Assembly: GCA_016192705.1 (NCBI GenBank)
Contig: JACPTQ010000022.1
Location: 1-64,000 of the forward strand
Origin: Deltaproteobacteria bacterium
GTDB lineage: Bacteria > Myxococcota > JACPTQ01
Length of the DNA: 64,000 bases
Direction: 5' to 3'
The notes beneath the pieces are model-generated. The model was given only the letters and a program-made list of their open reading frames with translations. It was not told the DNA's origin and made no database searches. Position numbers and translations under genes: made by a program. Positions 28,205-36,368 of the stretch are shown here, in pieces (within the stretch, counting starts at the first letter, position 1; each line of letters begins with the position of its first letter).

Positions 28205-29476
28205 TCAATTCTGAATCGGCAACTGCACCGTAAAGACCGACCCTCCGCCCAACTCAGACCGAACGCGGATCATTCCGCCGTGCCGATGCACGATTTCGCG
28301 CGTGATGTTCAACCCGAGCCCAACGCCGCGCCCCGACTCATCGGTCGTGAAAAACGGCTCGAACACGCGGTCCAAATGCTCGGGCGAGATTCCGCGCCCG
28401 TTGTCGCCAACGTCAACGACAACCTGCCCGTCGCCGAGGTGCATCTTGACCCGCACTTCGCCGCCCGTGCGCCCTTCGATCGCCGACAGCGCATTGAGGA
28501 GCAGATTGATAAACACCTGCGTCAATTGCCGCGGGAACCCGCGCGCCAGTGTCGTCTCAACGAGCACCACATCGATCTTGACCTTCGTCGACTCCGCCCC
28601 AACCACGATTTGGATCGCCCGTTCGACGCACTCGCGCAGATCTACTTTCTCCTCGGTCGTCCGCTCGAGGTACGTAAAATCCTTCATGCGCCGCACGATT
28701 GTGACCGCGCGGTCGAGCCCGTCCTTAACCTCCTTAAACGCGTTCCGCGTGTCCTCCGAGAAAAAAGCCAACTCATCAAAAAACGGAAGGCCGATGATCG
28801 CGCGGACCGCTGCCTCTACCGCGCCGGGCCCCTCGTCCAAAGCCACCTTAAGTGGCACCGCAAGCTCAATCACTTTTTGAAAAAACTCGACATACTCTTC
28901 GATGATGTAGACGTTGCTCTTTACGAAAGCGAGTGGGTTATTCAGCTCGTGCGCGACGCCCGACGCGAGCTGCCCCATGCTCGCCATTCGACCCTGCCTG
29001 AGCAGCTCGTCGCGCGCGACCGTGATCTCCTCGTTTTTCTTTTCTAGCTCGACGTTCGCCTCGCGCAGTTCCGCGACGAGACTCCGATTCGCGATTTCTA
29101 TCGCTCGCCGCGCCACCGCGCGCCGCAGCTTCTCGAGAATGAGTGCGATGTTTCCAAACGGCTTCTCAAGGTAATCGAACGCGCCGAGACGCATCGCCGA
29201 AACGGCCGTGTCGATTGAAGCGTACCCCGTCATGAGAATCGCGGCGATATCGGGGTCAGCGGCTTTCAATTTCTCGATAAGGTCGAGACCACTCATCCCC
29301 GGAAGATTCTTGTCGAGGAGCGCCGCGTGCCACTTTCCCGGCGCGAACTCGGCGAGCGCGTCCTCAGCCGACTGGTAGATGTCGACTTCGAACTCCGTCC
29401 CCTCGAAAACCTGACGCATAATTTCGCCGAACACCAATTCGTCGTCGACCACGAGGACGGGAGAACGCTCGGCCAT
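28205..29476 (-). CDS. Receiver-histidine kinase fusion
   Basis: 423 residues from ATG 29476. An N-terminal receiver domain (phospho-acceptor Asp55 in LLDKNLPG, Thr in ILMTGYAS, Lys in LEKPF) is followed by a helical linker. Then comes a histidine kinase core with His176 in GVAHELNNPLAFV, the N-box NLLLNALSAI, DNGRGISPEHLDRVF and the GVGLGLNI nucleotide lid. It has no membrane segment or sensor domain, so it takes its input by phosphotransfer to the receiver. No ribosome-binding site precedes the ATG; the spacing of TATATT upstream would fit a leaderless transcript. The upstream M16 peptidase gene ends 30 bases away. Confidence 0.92.
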   Translation of the reverse strand: MAERSPVLVVDDELVFGEIMRQVFEGTEFEVDIYQSAEDALAEFAPGKWHAALLDKNLPGMSGLDLIEKLKAADPDIAAILMTGYASIDTAVSAMRLGAFDYLEKPFGNIALILEKLRRAVARRAIEIANRSLVAELREANVELEKKNEEITVARDELLRQGRMASMGQLASGVAHELNNPLAFVKSNVYIIEEYVEFFQKVIELAVPLKVALDEGPGAVEAAVRAIIGLPFFDELAFFSEDTRNAFKEVKDGLDRAVTIVRRMKDFTYLERTTEEKVDLRECVERAIQIVVGAESTKVKIDVVLVETTLARGFPRQLTQVFINLLLNALSAIEGRTGGEVRVKMHLGDGQVVVDVGDNGRGISPEHLDRVFEPFFTTDESGRGVGLGLNITREIVHRHGGMIRVRSELGGGSVFTVQLPIQN

Positions 29477-29506
29477 CGCGGCCAATATACTCAAAGTCGC
29501 CCGCCG

Positions 29507-30811
29507 TCACCATTCGACGTCACGCGGGCCAAGCGCCGCGAGGGTGAGCGGCCGCTGGAAGATGCGCGCAGCAACCTCACGCAGGCGGACCGGGTTGACC
29601 GCGTCAATGCGGGGCTTGAGATCGCGGTAGTCGTCGCTGAGCCCGAGTATTTCGCGGTAAATGAGGCTCTCCGCGTGGAAAATCGGGCTCTCCACGGCGT
29701 CGTCGTGGCCAGCGAGAATGAGCGCCTTTGCTTTGTCGAGCTCGCGCTCTGGCACCGGCTCGGTCGTAAGGCGCGCCAATTCGCGTCGAATGAGTCGCTC
29801 CGCCTCAGCGAAGCGCGCGGGATCGAATCCAGGAATCGCCGCGACGAGGTGCCCTGCGGGACCGAGCGACTCCCACTCGGCAATGACGTCGTAACCGATG
29901 CCGCGATCGTCGCGCAGGAGGCGAAAGAGGCGTGACGACGGGCCGAGACCAAGGACCGCCGAAAGGAGCGCCAGCGCCGACGCGTCTCGCGAGCGGTGCG
30001 ACGGCGTCCGAACGCCGAGCATCAAATAAACTTGCGCCATATCTTCCCAGCGCTCGATGGCTCGTCGCCCGCTCCCGCTACCGCTTCCGCGACCGCTTCC
30101 GCGCCCGCTCCCGCGCCCGCGCCCGCGCCCCCTCCACCTCGCAAACGTCACCCCAATCGCATCATCAAGCTCCGCGCGCTCGCAACTCCCGGCCACCGCG
30201 AGCACAGCGTTCTCCGGCCGATAATGCCGCGCCTTCCACGCCCTCACTTCCGCGACCGTCAACCGCTCGACCACCTCGGGCCGTCCATCGATCGGCCTCG
30301 CGAACGGTGCCTCGCCGAACAGCGCGGGCAAGTAAAGCTGCGTTCGCGCGTAATCATCGGGCGACTCTAGGTTTCCTGTTATCTCCGTCAGCACAACCCC
30401 GCGCTCACGTTCAAATTCGCGCCGGTCAAAGTGATCGTTCACAAGACTCTCGAAAAGAATCGGCATCCCCCGCGTCACGGTCGCGCTTGGCGCCCGCAAC
30501 TCAAACACCGTCGCGACCGTATCGGTAAACGCATTGAGGCTGCCGCCGAGCGCGTCAACACGCCTCGCCATCTCCGCGCAACTCAAGCGGGGCGTCGATT
30601 TGAACGCGAGGTGCTCAATGAAGTGCGAAATCCCACCGAGTCGTCGCGGCTCGCTCGCCGACCCAACGCGAACGCCCAGCATAACCACGGTTTTCTTCGC
30701 GGCCGGGAGCGGCGCCAACAATAGCGTGAGCCCATTCGGTAAGAGCGCTCGCTCTACCCCTTTGAGCCGACGATCGGGCGCCCACGCGATTTCGCCGTTC
30801 CGCTTTGTCAT
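29507..30811 (-). CDS. M16 family zinc peptidase (insulinase/MPP-like)
   Basis: 434 residues from ATG 30811, chosen for GAAGGAT upstream; the open frame continues to 30961, but those codons lie inside a repeat element. The zinc site is the inverted HxxEH, HFIEH at residues 63-67, and a further conserved Glu follows in VVLTEI. The second lobe has SSRLFRLLRDDRGIGYDV, the family's substrate-binding signature. Between the lobes a Gly/Arg/Ser tract of about 18 residues is encoded by a hexanucleotide repeat (30068-30130). Members degrade peptides or process proteins. No signal peptide is evident. Next on the strand is the receiver-histidine kinase gene. Confidence 0.9.
   Translation of the reverse strand: MTKRNGEIAWAPDRRLKGVERALLPNGLTLLLAPLPAAKKTVVMLGVRVGSASEPRRLGGISHFIEHLAFKSTPRLSCAEMARRVDALGGSLNAFTDTVATVFELRAPSATVTRGMPILFESLVNDHFDRREFERERGVVLTEITGNLESPDDYARTQLYLPALFGEAPFARPIDGRPEVVERLTVAEVRAWKARHYRPENAVLAVAGSCERAELDDAIGVTFARWRGRGRGRGSGRGSGRGSGSGSGRRAIERWEDMAQVYLMLGVRTPSHRSRDASALALLSAVLGLGPSSRLFRLLRDDRGIGYDVIAEWESLGPAGHLVAAIPGFDPARFAEAERLIRRELARLTTEPVPERELDKAKALILAGHDDAVESPIFHAESLIYREILGLSDDYRDLKPRIDAVNPVRLREVAARIFQRPLTLAALGPRDVEW
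30068..30130. repeat. Hexanucleotide tract encoding an RGSG linker in the M16 peptidase
   Basis: Units such as CCCGCT, ACCGCT and TCCGCG on the + strand are read on the coding minus strand as Arg-Gly and Ser-Gly pairs. The tract lies between the two lobes of the M16 peptidase. It is the same kind of repeat as in the kinase (15361-15515), but in the opposite orientation, so a Gly-rich rather than a Pro/Ala linker results. Confidence 0.8.
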
Positions 30812-30827
30812 CGGTATCTTATCCTTC

Positions 30828-31068
30828 ATCCCCGGCGCCGCCGTTCGAGGTAAACGGCCGAGTTCTGATTGGGCGGACGGGGATTGGGCAAGCGGAGGCT
30901 CGCATCCGCAGGGGATGAGGTGCCGATGGGGCGTGGGATTGCCGTTCTCATGATGTTTCATTCATTCTGTGCAGACTCACATTTCATGTCAGACCCGAGG
31001 ACTTTTGCGAGCCGGAGCGAGCCCAAACCCGACCGCCTGACGCTGGTCTTGGCCGCTTAACCGGGGAT
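30828..31068. mobile_element. Inverted-repeat (MITE-like) element, copy 2, internally deleted
   Basis: About 241 bases. The left end ATCCCCGG and the right end CCGCTTAACCGGGGATC are inverted. A 12-base direct repeat CGGTATCTTATC flanks it (30812-30823 and 31071-31082), the strongest sign of insertion in this window. About 185 bases match the right half of copy 1 at roughly nine positions in ten; the left half is missing. The element sits just upstream of the M16 peptidase start and separates it from the divergent oxygenase-like gene. No gene lies in 30824-31070. Confidence 0.78.
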
Positions 31069-31166
31069 CGCGGTATCTTATCTATCGTTCTCGACTCCCG
31101 TTGTCGACGACGCCTCAAATGTTGTAGCATCTTTTAGATCATCTGTACGCGACCGGGAGACGATTT

Positions 31167-32423
31167 ATGGCTTATTTCTCGACCACCACCTTGCGCGACG
31201 ACTACCACAACGCCATCGTCGACTGGCAGCAACGCCATTTTCGCGAGCTCGACCTCCTTACGAAAAACTGGGGGAACGCGTTTCCGGGTCAAACGCAGTT
31301 TCAACTGTGCGCAAAAATCGGTGCCCAAAAAAGCGAAGTCGTCGAACACGGTCGGTTCAAAGGCGAAAAGAAGTTCGAACGCGCGAGCGAACTTCGCGGC
31401 AACATGTTTTACCAGGCGCGCGGCATCATTAAAGCCCAGTGCTCGACCGAGTTTGGATCGATTCAGCAGCACCGCATGACGCTCGATTCCGCGATTTCCG
31501 ACGAATCAAAATACGCGGTCTTGCGCATCATGGCCGAGGAGCTACGCCACGCGTATCAAATGTTTTGGATTCTCGACAGCGACGCCTCGTGGAAGCGCGA
31601 AGGGCACACCGACGTCGCGAAAGAAACGATGGACGAGCTTCTCGCCATGGAAACCGGGCAGCACGTGCTCGACGCGTTCAACATCGATTTCGTCACCTTC
31701 CTCGACAACATCGTTTTCGCGGCCGTCATCGACCTCGTCGGCAAATACCAGCTCGACATGCAGCGCGTTTTTTCGTATGCGCCGGTCGCACGCTCCATGG
31801 GGCCGATGTACAGCGAGGAGGGGTTTCACATCGGTTCCGGCAAGCGCATTTTGCGCGAGATTTCCGTGAGCGCCGCGCGCGGCGCGGGCGACGTCTCGCT
31901 GGGTGATGTCCAGCGGTGCTTGAACCAGTGGGTGCCGCGCGGACTTGAGATGTTCGGCAACGAAATGGGCGGGTTCGTCAACGTCGAGCTCGGTTTCAAA
32001 GACCGGACGAACGGACAGGCACAACAGGAGTATTTCGAAGAAGTTTCGCACATCGTTGACGACATCAACGCTTCGATCCTGCGCGATCGCGTGCCGACAC
32101 TCGAGAAGGCGGACGCGATCGACGCCGCGCGAGCGATTGTAGCGGAGGGCGAAACCCGTCACGGCGTCAAGCGATCGGAGCTGCTCTACCTGCCTGCGCG
32201 TTCGTTTTTTCGGATGCGGGGCCCCGAAACGATCGTGTTTCGAACGAACGACGTGCACGGCCAACCGCTCGGTGCGGGCGGCGCGAATCTCGCATGGCCG
32301 GAATACGAAACGTACCTCGCGACGGTGCTTCCAACGCACTTCCTCAAGAGCCGCGAATACGCGAAATACCGCGACCGCGCGCTTCTGTATAACGGTGGGG
32401 CGATCGGTAGCGGAGGCTGGTAA
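31167..32423 (+). CDS. PaaA/BoxB-family diiron oxygenase-like protein
   Basis: 418 residues, with GGGAG before the ATG. Diiron-type motifs are visible: a first Glu helix near residue 60-110, AEELRHAYQMFW (E..RH motif, about 125-136), and a second helix set with YAPVARSMGPMYSEEGFHIGSG (E..(x)H, about 205-226). These parallel the YGPYARAM...EE.FH segment of PaaA (phenylacetyl-CoA epoxidase) and BoxB (benzoyl-CoA epoxidase). Such enzymes use O2 to epoxidise the aromatic ring of a CoA thioester with a reductase partner. No paa, box or CoA-ligase genes are nearby, so the substrate is unknown. No signal peptide; cytoplasmic. Confidence 0.78.
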   Translation: MAYFSTTTLRDDYHNAIVDWQQRHFRELDLLTKNWGNAFPGQTQFQLCAKIGAQKSEVVEHGRFKGEKKFERASELRGNMFYQARGIIKAQCSTEFGSIQQHRMTLDSAISDESKYAVLRIMAEELRHAYQMFWILDSDASWKREGHTDVAKETMDELLAMETGQHVLDAFNIDFVTFLDNIVFAAVIDLVGKYQLDMQRVFSYAPVARSMGPMYSEEGFHIGSGKRILREISVSAARGAGDVSLGDVQRCLNQWVPRGLEMFGNEMGGFVNVELGFKDRTNGQAQQEYFEEVSHIVDDINASILRDRVPTLEKADAIDAARAIVAEGETRHGVKRSELLYLPARSFFRMRGPETIVFRTNDVHGQPLGAGGANLAWPEYETYLATVLPTHFLKSREYAKYRDRALLYNGGAIGSGGW

Positions 32424-32442
32424 ACGGCCGACCCCCGATTCC

Positions 32443-32471
32443 TTGACAAAGACCAGATACGCGAATTACAA
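32443..32471 (+). promoter_or_regulatory. Sigma-70-type promoter of the proton-channel operon
   Basis: TTGACA (32443-32448), spacer of 17 bases, TTACAA (32466-32471), followed about 50 bases later by GGAGGAG and the ATG of the ExbB-like gene. The -35 box is a perfect match and the -10 is moderate. Confidence 0.6.
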
Positions 32472-32523
32472 GTTAATACGGTGACATTCTGAGTTTCGAT
32501 TTGTTTCCGCGGCGGAGGAGTTA

Positions 32524-33180
32524 ATGCACGCTATTGCTGAGTTTTTCGAAAAAGGCGGATTTTTTATGTATATCAACGCGGTCATCTCCGTCGTGACCGT
32601 CGCGATCATCGCCGACCGCGCGATTTTTTTTCTCGGCCGCTCCAACGTAAACGCGAAGGGGTTTCTGGACCAGCTCCGAAAATTGCTGTCGGCCAACAAC
32701 GTCGATCTGGCCGTCAAACTTTGTTCAGCGACGAAGGCGCCGGAAGCGCGTGTCGCCAAGGCTGCGCTCTCGCGCCTCAATAAGGGCGAAGCGGTCGTGA
32801 CCATGGCCATAGAGGAAACCCTCGTCGATGTTACGCCCGACCTGAAGAAGCGGGTTTCAGCGCTTTGGTCGCTTGCGAACATCGGCACGCTGATCGGACT
32901 TCTCGGAACCGTCACGGGCCTCATCAAAACGTTCAGCTCGCTCGGTGTCGGTAATCCCGCGGATCGCGCGAAGACGCTCTCCGACGGGATCAGCGAGGCA
33001 ATGAACAACACCGCGGTCGGACTCGGCATTGCGGTCACATGCATGATTGGACACCTCTTCTTGAACGGCATGTCGAAGAAACGCCAGGGCGACCTCGAAG
33101 CGTTTTCACTCAAACTCGAAAATATGCTCAGCGACTCGACGCGGCATGCGGCGCACCCTGGGGAGAGTAGCAGTCGATGA
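32524..33180 (+). CDS. MotA/TolQ/ExbB proton-channel protein (AglR-like)
   Basis: 218 residues. One transmembrane helix near the N-terminus (about 13-37), a cytoplasmic loop, then two long helices. SALWSLANIGTLIGLLGTVTGLIKTF and NNTAVGLGIAVTCMIGHLFLNG are the conserved channel helices of the family, with the polar residues lining the proton path. It should form a pentamer around an ExbD dimer and use the proton gradient. The next gene overlaps its stop by 4 bases (ATGA). In Myxococcus, AglR-AglQ-AglS (one ExbB-like, two ExbD-like) is the motor for gliding. The assignment here rests on the matching one-plus-two layout and the convergent Glt-like operon. Confidence 0.88.
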   Translation: MHAIAEFFEKGGFFMYINAVISVVTVAIIADRAIFFLGRSNVNAKGFLDQLRKLLSANNVDLAVKLCSATKAPEARVAKAALSRLNKGEAVVTMAIEETLVDVTPDLKKRVSALWSLANIGTLIGLLGTVTGLIKTFSSLGVGNPADRAKTLSDGISEAMNNTAVGLGIAVTCMIGHLFLNGMSKKRQGDLEAFSLKLENMLSDSTRHAAHPGESSSR

Positions 33181-33734
33181 AGGTCTCCGCGCGCGCGCGC
33201 GGGATGCTGCGCAGAGAGCGTGAGAAGCTCGAGGAAGAAGCCGAAGAAAGCGGCGGCGAGCTCAACATCGTTCCGTTTCTCGATATCGTTATGAACATCC
33301 TCATCTTCCTGTTCGCGACGATCACGTCGATGCTCGCTGTCGGACACATCGGCGTCAATTTGCCCTCGCGGTCGAGCGGTGCCTCGGCGAGTGTTGTTGA
33401 GGATGATCCGAACAAAAAACCCGACTTGGGGTTGATGGTTGGGATTACGTCAAACGGGTTCATTCTGATCAAGCAGGGAAGAAAAGTGTTTCAGGATGAC
33501 GTCCCGGACAAGTTGCCGACGATCCCCAAAAAGGGAGATGGGACCTACGATTACGCGGCTCTCTCGAAAACTCTGGTGAAATGGAAAGGGGAGTTCCCGG
33601 AATCGAAAACGGCGATCTTAATCGCGGATTCGGAAATAACGTACGAGTTCGTTATTGGGACAATGGACGTCTTGCGAAAAGACGGAGAGAAAGAGCTGTT
33701 CCCGGTTGTGCTCTTTTCGGCGGGTTTCCAGTAA
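33177..33734 (+). CDS. ExbD/TolR-like protein (AglQ/AglS-like), first copy
   Basis: 185 residues, overlapping the ExbB-like gene by 4 bases. A short charged cytoplasmic N-terminus is followed by one transmembrane helix, NIVPFLDIVMNILIFLFAT, with the essential proton-carrying Asp in the P.LD motif. A periplasmic domain of about 130 residues follows. ExbD/TolR proteins couple proton flow to force on periplasmic partners. It is followed 3 bases later by a second ExbD-like gene, so the motor may contain a heterodimer, as in the Agl system. Confidence 0.88.
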   Translation: MKVSARARGMLRREREKLEEEAEESGGELNIVPFLDIVMNILIFLFATITSMLAVGHIGVNLPSRSSGASASVVEDDPNKKPDLGLMVGITSNGFILIKQGRKVFQDDVPDKLPTIPKKGDGTYDYAALSKTLVKWKGEFPESKTAILIADSEITYEFVIGTMDVLRKDGEKELFPVVLFSAGFQ

Positions 33735-33737
33735 GCG

Positions 33738-34313
33738 ATGGCAACCAAGATTAACGTGGAAGAGATGGAGCGCGCGCGCGAGCAGCGGCGTGCGGATCGC
33801 CGAGTCGTGCTGGCGTTAAGACGTCGCTTTGATGGCGTAGAGATCAACTATCTCAACATCACGCCGATGCTCGACATGATGACGATTCTGCTGGTCTTCC
33901 TCATCCTGAACTTCACCGCGTCGAGCACCAACGTCAACCTGTCCGACCAACTCGCGCTTCCGGGCTCAACAACCAGCGAGCCCCCCAAGGAGAGCACGGC
34001 CATTTCGGTTACTAAAACGGCAATTCTCGTCGAGGATGAGCCGGTCGTTCCGGTCGTGCGTGGAACGATCGAGGCCTCGCACAAGCGCGGTGGAGATACG
34101 GGGTTCGTTATCTTGCCACTTCTCGCGGCGCTTTCGAAGCAGTCCGAGCGAATGCGAAAACTGGCGGCGGCCAAAGACTCTGCGTTCGAACCAGAAGCCA
34201 TCATCGTCGCCGACAAGACGACGCCGTACCGGCTTCTCAATGAGGTGTTTTACACGTCCGGCGAGGCCAAGTTCGCGAAGTTTCGGCTTGTTGTTCTCGA
34301 CCGCAAAAATTAG
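33738..34313 (+). CDS. ExbD/TolR-like protein (AglQ/AglS-like), second copy
   Basis: 191 residues. The cytoplasmic N-terminus is Arg-rich, and the transmembrane helix NITPMLDMMTILLVFLI carries the proton-binding Asp. The periplasmic domain ends with IIVADKTTPYRLLNEVFYTSGEAKF, resembling the C-terminal ExbD fold. It is clearly a paralogue of the preceding gene, with low identity outside the membrane helix. Last gene of the operon; a palindromic repeat (34353-34554) separates it from the convergent Glt-like operon. Confidence 0.88.
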   Translation: MATKINVEEMERAREQRRADRRVVLALRRRFDGVEINYLNITPMLDMMTILLVFLILNFTASSTNVNLSDQLALPGSTTSEPPKESTAISVTKTAILVEDEPVVPVVRGTIEASHKRGGDTGFVILPLLAALSKQSERMRKLAAAKDSAFEPEAIIVADKTTPYRLLNEVFYTSGEAKFAKFRLVVLDRKN

Positions 34314-34352
34314 CCCGATCTGACTACCAGGCTGCTAAAAAAGTCGGTTTTG

Positions 34353-34554
34353 CAGGTTGCTGAAAAATGTCCAGATGCAAGGCAGGCGCGGAAAGCCGCG
34401 ACCGGACGCTGTACTCAGATGTACGCGGAAGGGAGCGGCGACGCGCCAACGCCATCGAGGTGAAGCGACAGGTTTGCGAAGCCGATGGTCGTTTTGCTCG
34501 AATGATATTGGTGTCGCGGCAGTGCCGCGTAGATGGGCGTTTTTCAGCAACCTG
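34353..34554. repeat. GGTTGCTGAAAAA palindromic repeat, copy B
   Basis: Left end CAGGTTGCTGAAAAATGTCC, right end GGGCGTTTTTCAGCAACCTG, so the ends are long inverted repeats. It matches copy A (27635-27763) in inverted orientation but has about 75 extra internal bases, including GCGGCAGTGCCGC. It abuts the stop codon of the GltG-like gene (34555) and sits between two convergent operons, where a folded RNA could terminate both. A shorter GCTGCTAAAAAAGTC just upstream may be a decayed partial copy. Confidence 0.78.
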
Positions 34555-36000
34555 CTACTGCGCGACTTTCTGCGGCGCGAATGATACCGAGTACGTAATC
34601 GTCGCTTCGCCCGCGTCGCCCTTAATTCTAAAGCGCCATCGGCGAACGCTCTTCCGTACGCACGACGCCATCTCGCTATCGTTCACCGTGTCCTCGTCCA
34701 GCCCCTCATCCACGACGCGTCCGCCTTCACCGATCGTAAAGCGAATCACGTATTTCCCGCGGAGGCTTGGGTTTTTCTTGAGCGAACGCTCATAACACGC
34801 CTTGATTTGCCCAAAGTTCGACTTAATCTGCGATCGAATCGTGGCTTGCGCCTCGGGATCGTCGATCGCAACCGTAGGCGCCGCACTCTTCACCTGCGGG
34901 ACCACCGCTTCTTTCGGCCCCTCTTGTGTAACCGCCGTCGTCCGCGCTCGCGTAATCTTCGGAATGTTTTTCCCGGCACTCGCCGATTCCGGTCCATCGT
35001 AACCCGTCGACAGCCGCGGCGTCGTCGAGCCCGTCGCAAACCCCGTCGAAACCTTCCCGGCCCGAGCCAGCGTCCGCTCCAGGTCTTTGTCAACGCGCTC
35101 ACGCAAAGGATCCGCCGTCGTCGCGCCCGTGTTCTCCCCAAAGGCCGAGACCAGCGCCGCCCCCACCTTTGCAACCGCCTTCTCGACCGCCTTCGCCTCA
35201 CGCGCCGAGATTTGCCGCCCCGTGCTCGTCCGCACGGTTGCGGACGGCCGCGTGCTCTCATCGTCCCGCCGTCGCGCCGTCGGACGATCGCGCGGATCCT
35301 CTCGCCGGACTTCGTCTCGCCGCGCAACCTTGGTCGGGTCCGGCGCCTTCTTCTGCTCCATCGCCTTCTTGAGCTCTGTGAGCGCCTTCGTTTCGTTGAC
35401 AAGCTTCGCGAACCGCTCTTCCTGAATCAGATGGGCCGGCTTCTTTTCCATCTCGCTCGCAATGATCAAGAAGCCAAAATGAAAGACGAACGAGCACATG
35501 ATGATTGACGCGAAGATCCAGTCGATCGTTTCCCAAATCCCGCCGCGCGCGAGCTTCGGCAACTGCGGACGCATGGGCGCGGCCGGCGCGGAAACAAATT
35601 GAAAGAGAAACGTGACCTTCCCGACGACGACCTTCCCGCGCGACTTCTCGGACAAACGGAACGACCACAGGTCGCCCTTCTTCTCGGCCAAACTCTCGCG
35701 CCGCAACGTCGCAAAATCGACAACGCGGTCGTTGACCGAAACGCGACCCTCCATCGCGTCCGTAAATAGGAGCACGTAACCGCGGGGCGTCGACTCAAAA
35801 AGCTTGAACGATTTCGGCAACCCCGAACCGGCGAGCGAAAACGTGTTCTTGGTCTCTTCGCCAACCGAAACCGACTCGCGCTTTCGAAAAATGCTTTCGC
35901 CGACAATCTTGCCGGCATCAATCACACCGACGCGAAGGACTTTCGGCTCGCGCCTTTGGGCGTCGCCACTTTCGCCTGCAGTTGCTCCCGTGCCATTCAC
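34555..36000 (-). CDS. GltG-like protein: FHA-like N-domain, membrane helix, AgmX/PglI C-domain
   Basis: 481 residues from GTG 36000, with AGGAGG 7 bases upstream. Residues about 20-125 form a beta-rich, FHA-like cytoplasmic domain (KVLRVGVIDAGKIV...SVNDRVVDF). One transmembrane helix (about 160-182) is followed by a charged, helical periplasmic stretch. The C-terminal domain (about 385-480) has IKSNFGQIKACYERSLKKNP, then GKYVIRFTIGEGGRV and CVRKSVRRWRF: the TonB-like domain of AgmX/GltJ, GltG and PglI. In Myxococcus, GltG spans the inner membrane and links the Agl motor to outer-membrane parts. It is the last gene of the operon. Confidence 0.82.
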   Translation of the reverse strand: MNGTGATAGESGDAQRREPKVLRVGVIDAGKIVGESIFRKRESVSVGEETKNTFSLAGSGLPKSFKLFESTPRGYVLLFTDAMEGRVSVNDRVVDFATLRRESLAEKKGDLWSFRLSEKSRGKVVVGKVTFLFQFVSAPAAPMRPQLPKLARGGIWETIDWIFASIIMCSFVFHFGFLIIASEMEKKPAHLIQEERFAKLVNETKALTELKKAMEQKKAPDPTKVARRDEVRREDPRDRPTARRRDDESTRPSATVRTSTGRQISAREAKAVEKAVAKVGAALVSAFGENTGATTADPLRERVDKDLERTLARAGKVSTGFATGSTTPRLSTGYDGPESASAGKNIPKITRARTTAVTQEGPKEAVVPQVKSAAPTVAIDDPEAQATIRSQIKSNFGQIKACYERSLKKNPSLRGKYVIRFTIGEGGRVVDEGLDEDTVNDSEMASCVRKSVRRWRFRIKGDAGEATITYSVSFAPQKVAQ

Positions 36001-36011
36001 GCTACATCCTC

Positions 36012-36368
36012 CTAGAACGGGGCCTTGCGGACCGCCTCAACTATCTTGGGAACGAAGGTCCTCTTCATCAACAGCCCCTCGAAATTCAAACTGGTTCGCG
36101 GCAAAATGTAAAACGCCTCCGGCTTTTGGATTGTGCCGCGCACAGTATCGCCCTTATCGATCTTCAAAACAAACTTCGGCTTGGGTCCCTTGGCTTTGCC
36201 CTTCCCGCCCTTTGCCGCGCCCTTCGCGGCCGCCACCCCCTTCCCTTTCTTTCCGCCTTCCTTCTTCTGAGCCACGGCGCTGCCACCCAAGAGGACCAGG
36301 AAAAAGGCGACACAAATCGCCACGACCCCGCATCGCCGGAGACCTCGACTCTTCGCCAACGTTTTCAT
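36012..36368 (-). CDS. Small secreted Lys/Gly/Ala-rich protein (GltF-like by position)
   Basis: 118 residues, overlapping the TPR lipoprotein stop by 4 bases. It has a strong signal peptide (about 1-33, cleavage after AVAQ), a Lys/Gly/Ala-rich stretch (about 35-65), then a compact C-terminal segment, FYILPRTSLNFEGLLMKRTF, followed by VPKIVEAVRKAPF. Its size and position between GltE-like and GltG-like genes match GltF of the Myxococcus gliding operon. The similarity is by context and a short motif only. Confidence 0.6.
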   Translation of the reverse strand: MKTLAKSRGLRRCGVVAICVAFFLVLLGGSAVAQKKEGGKKGKGVAAAKGAAKGGKGKAKGPKPKFVLKIDKGDTVRGTIQKPEAFYILPRTSLNFEGLLMKRTFVPKIVEAVRKAPF

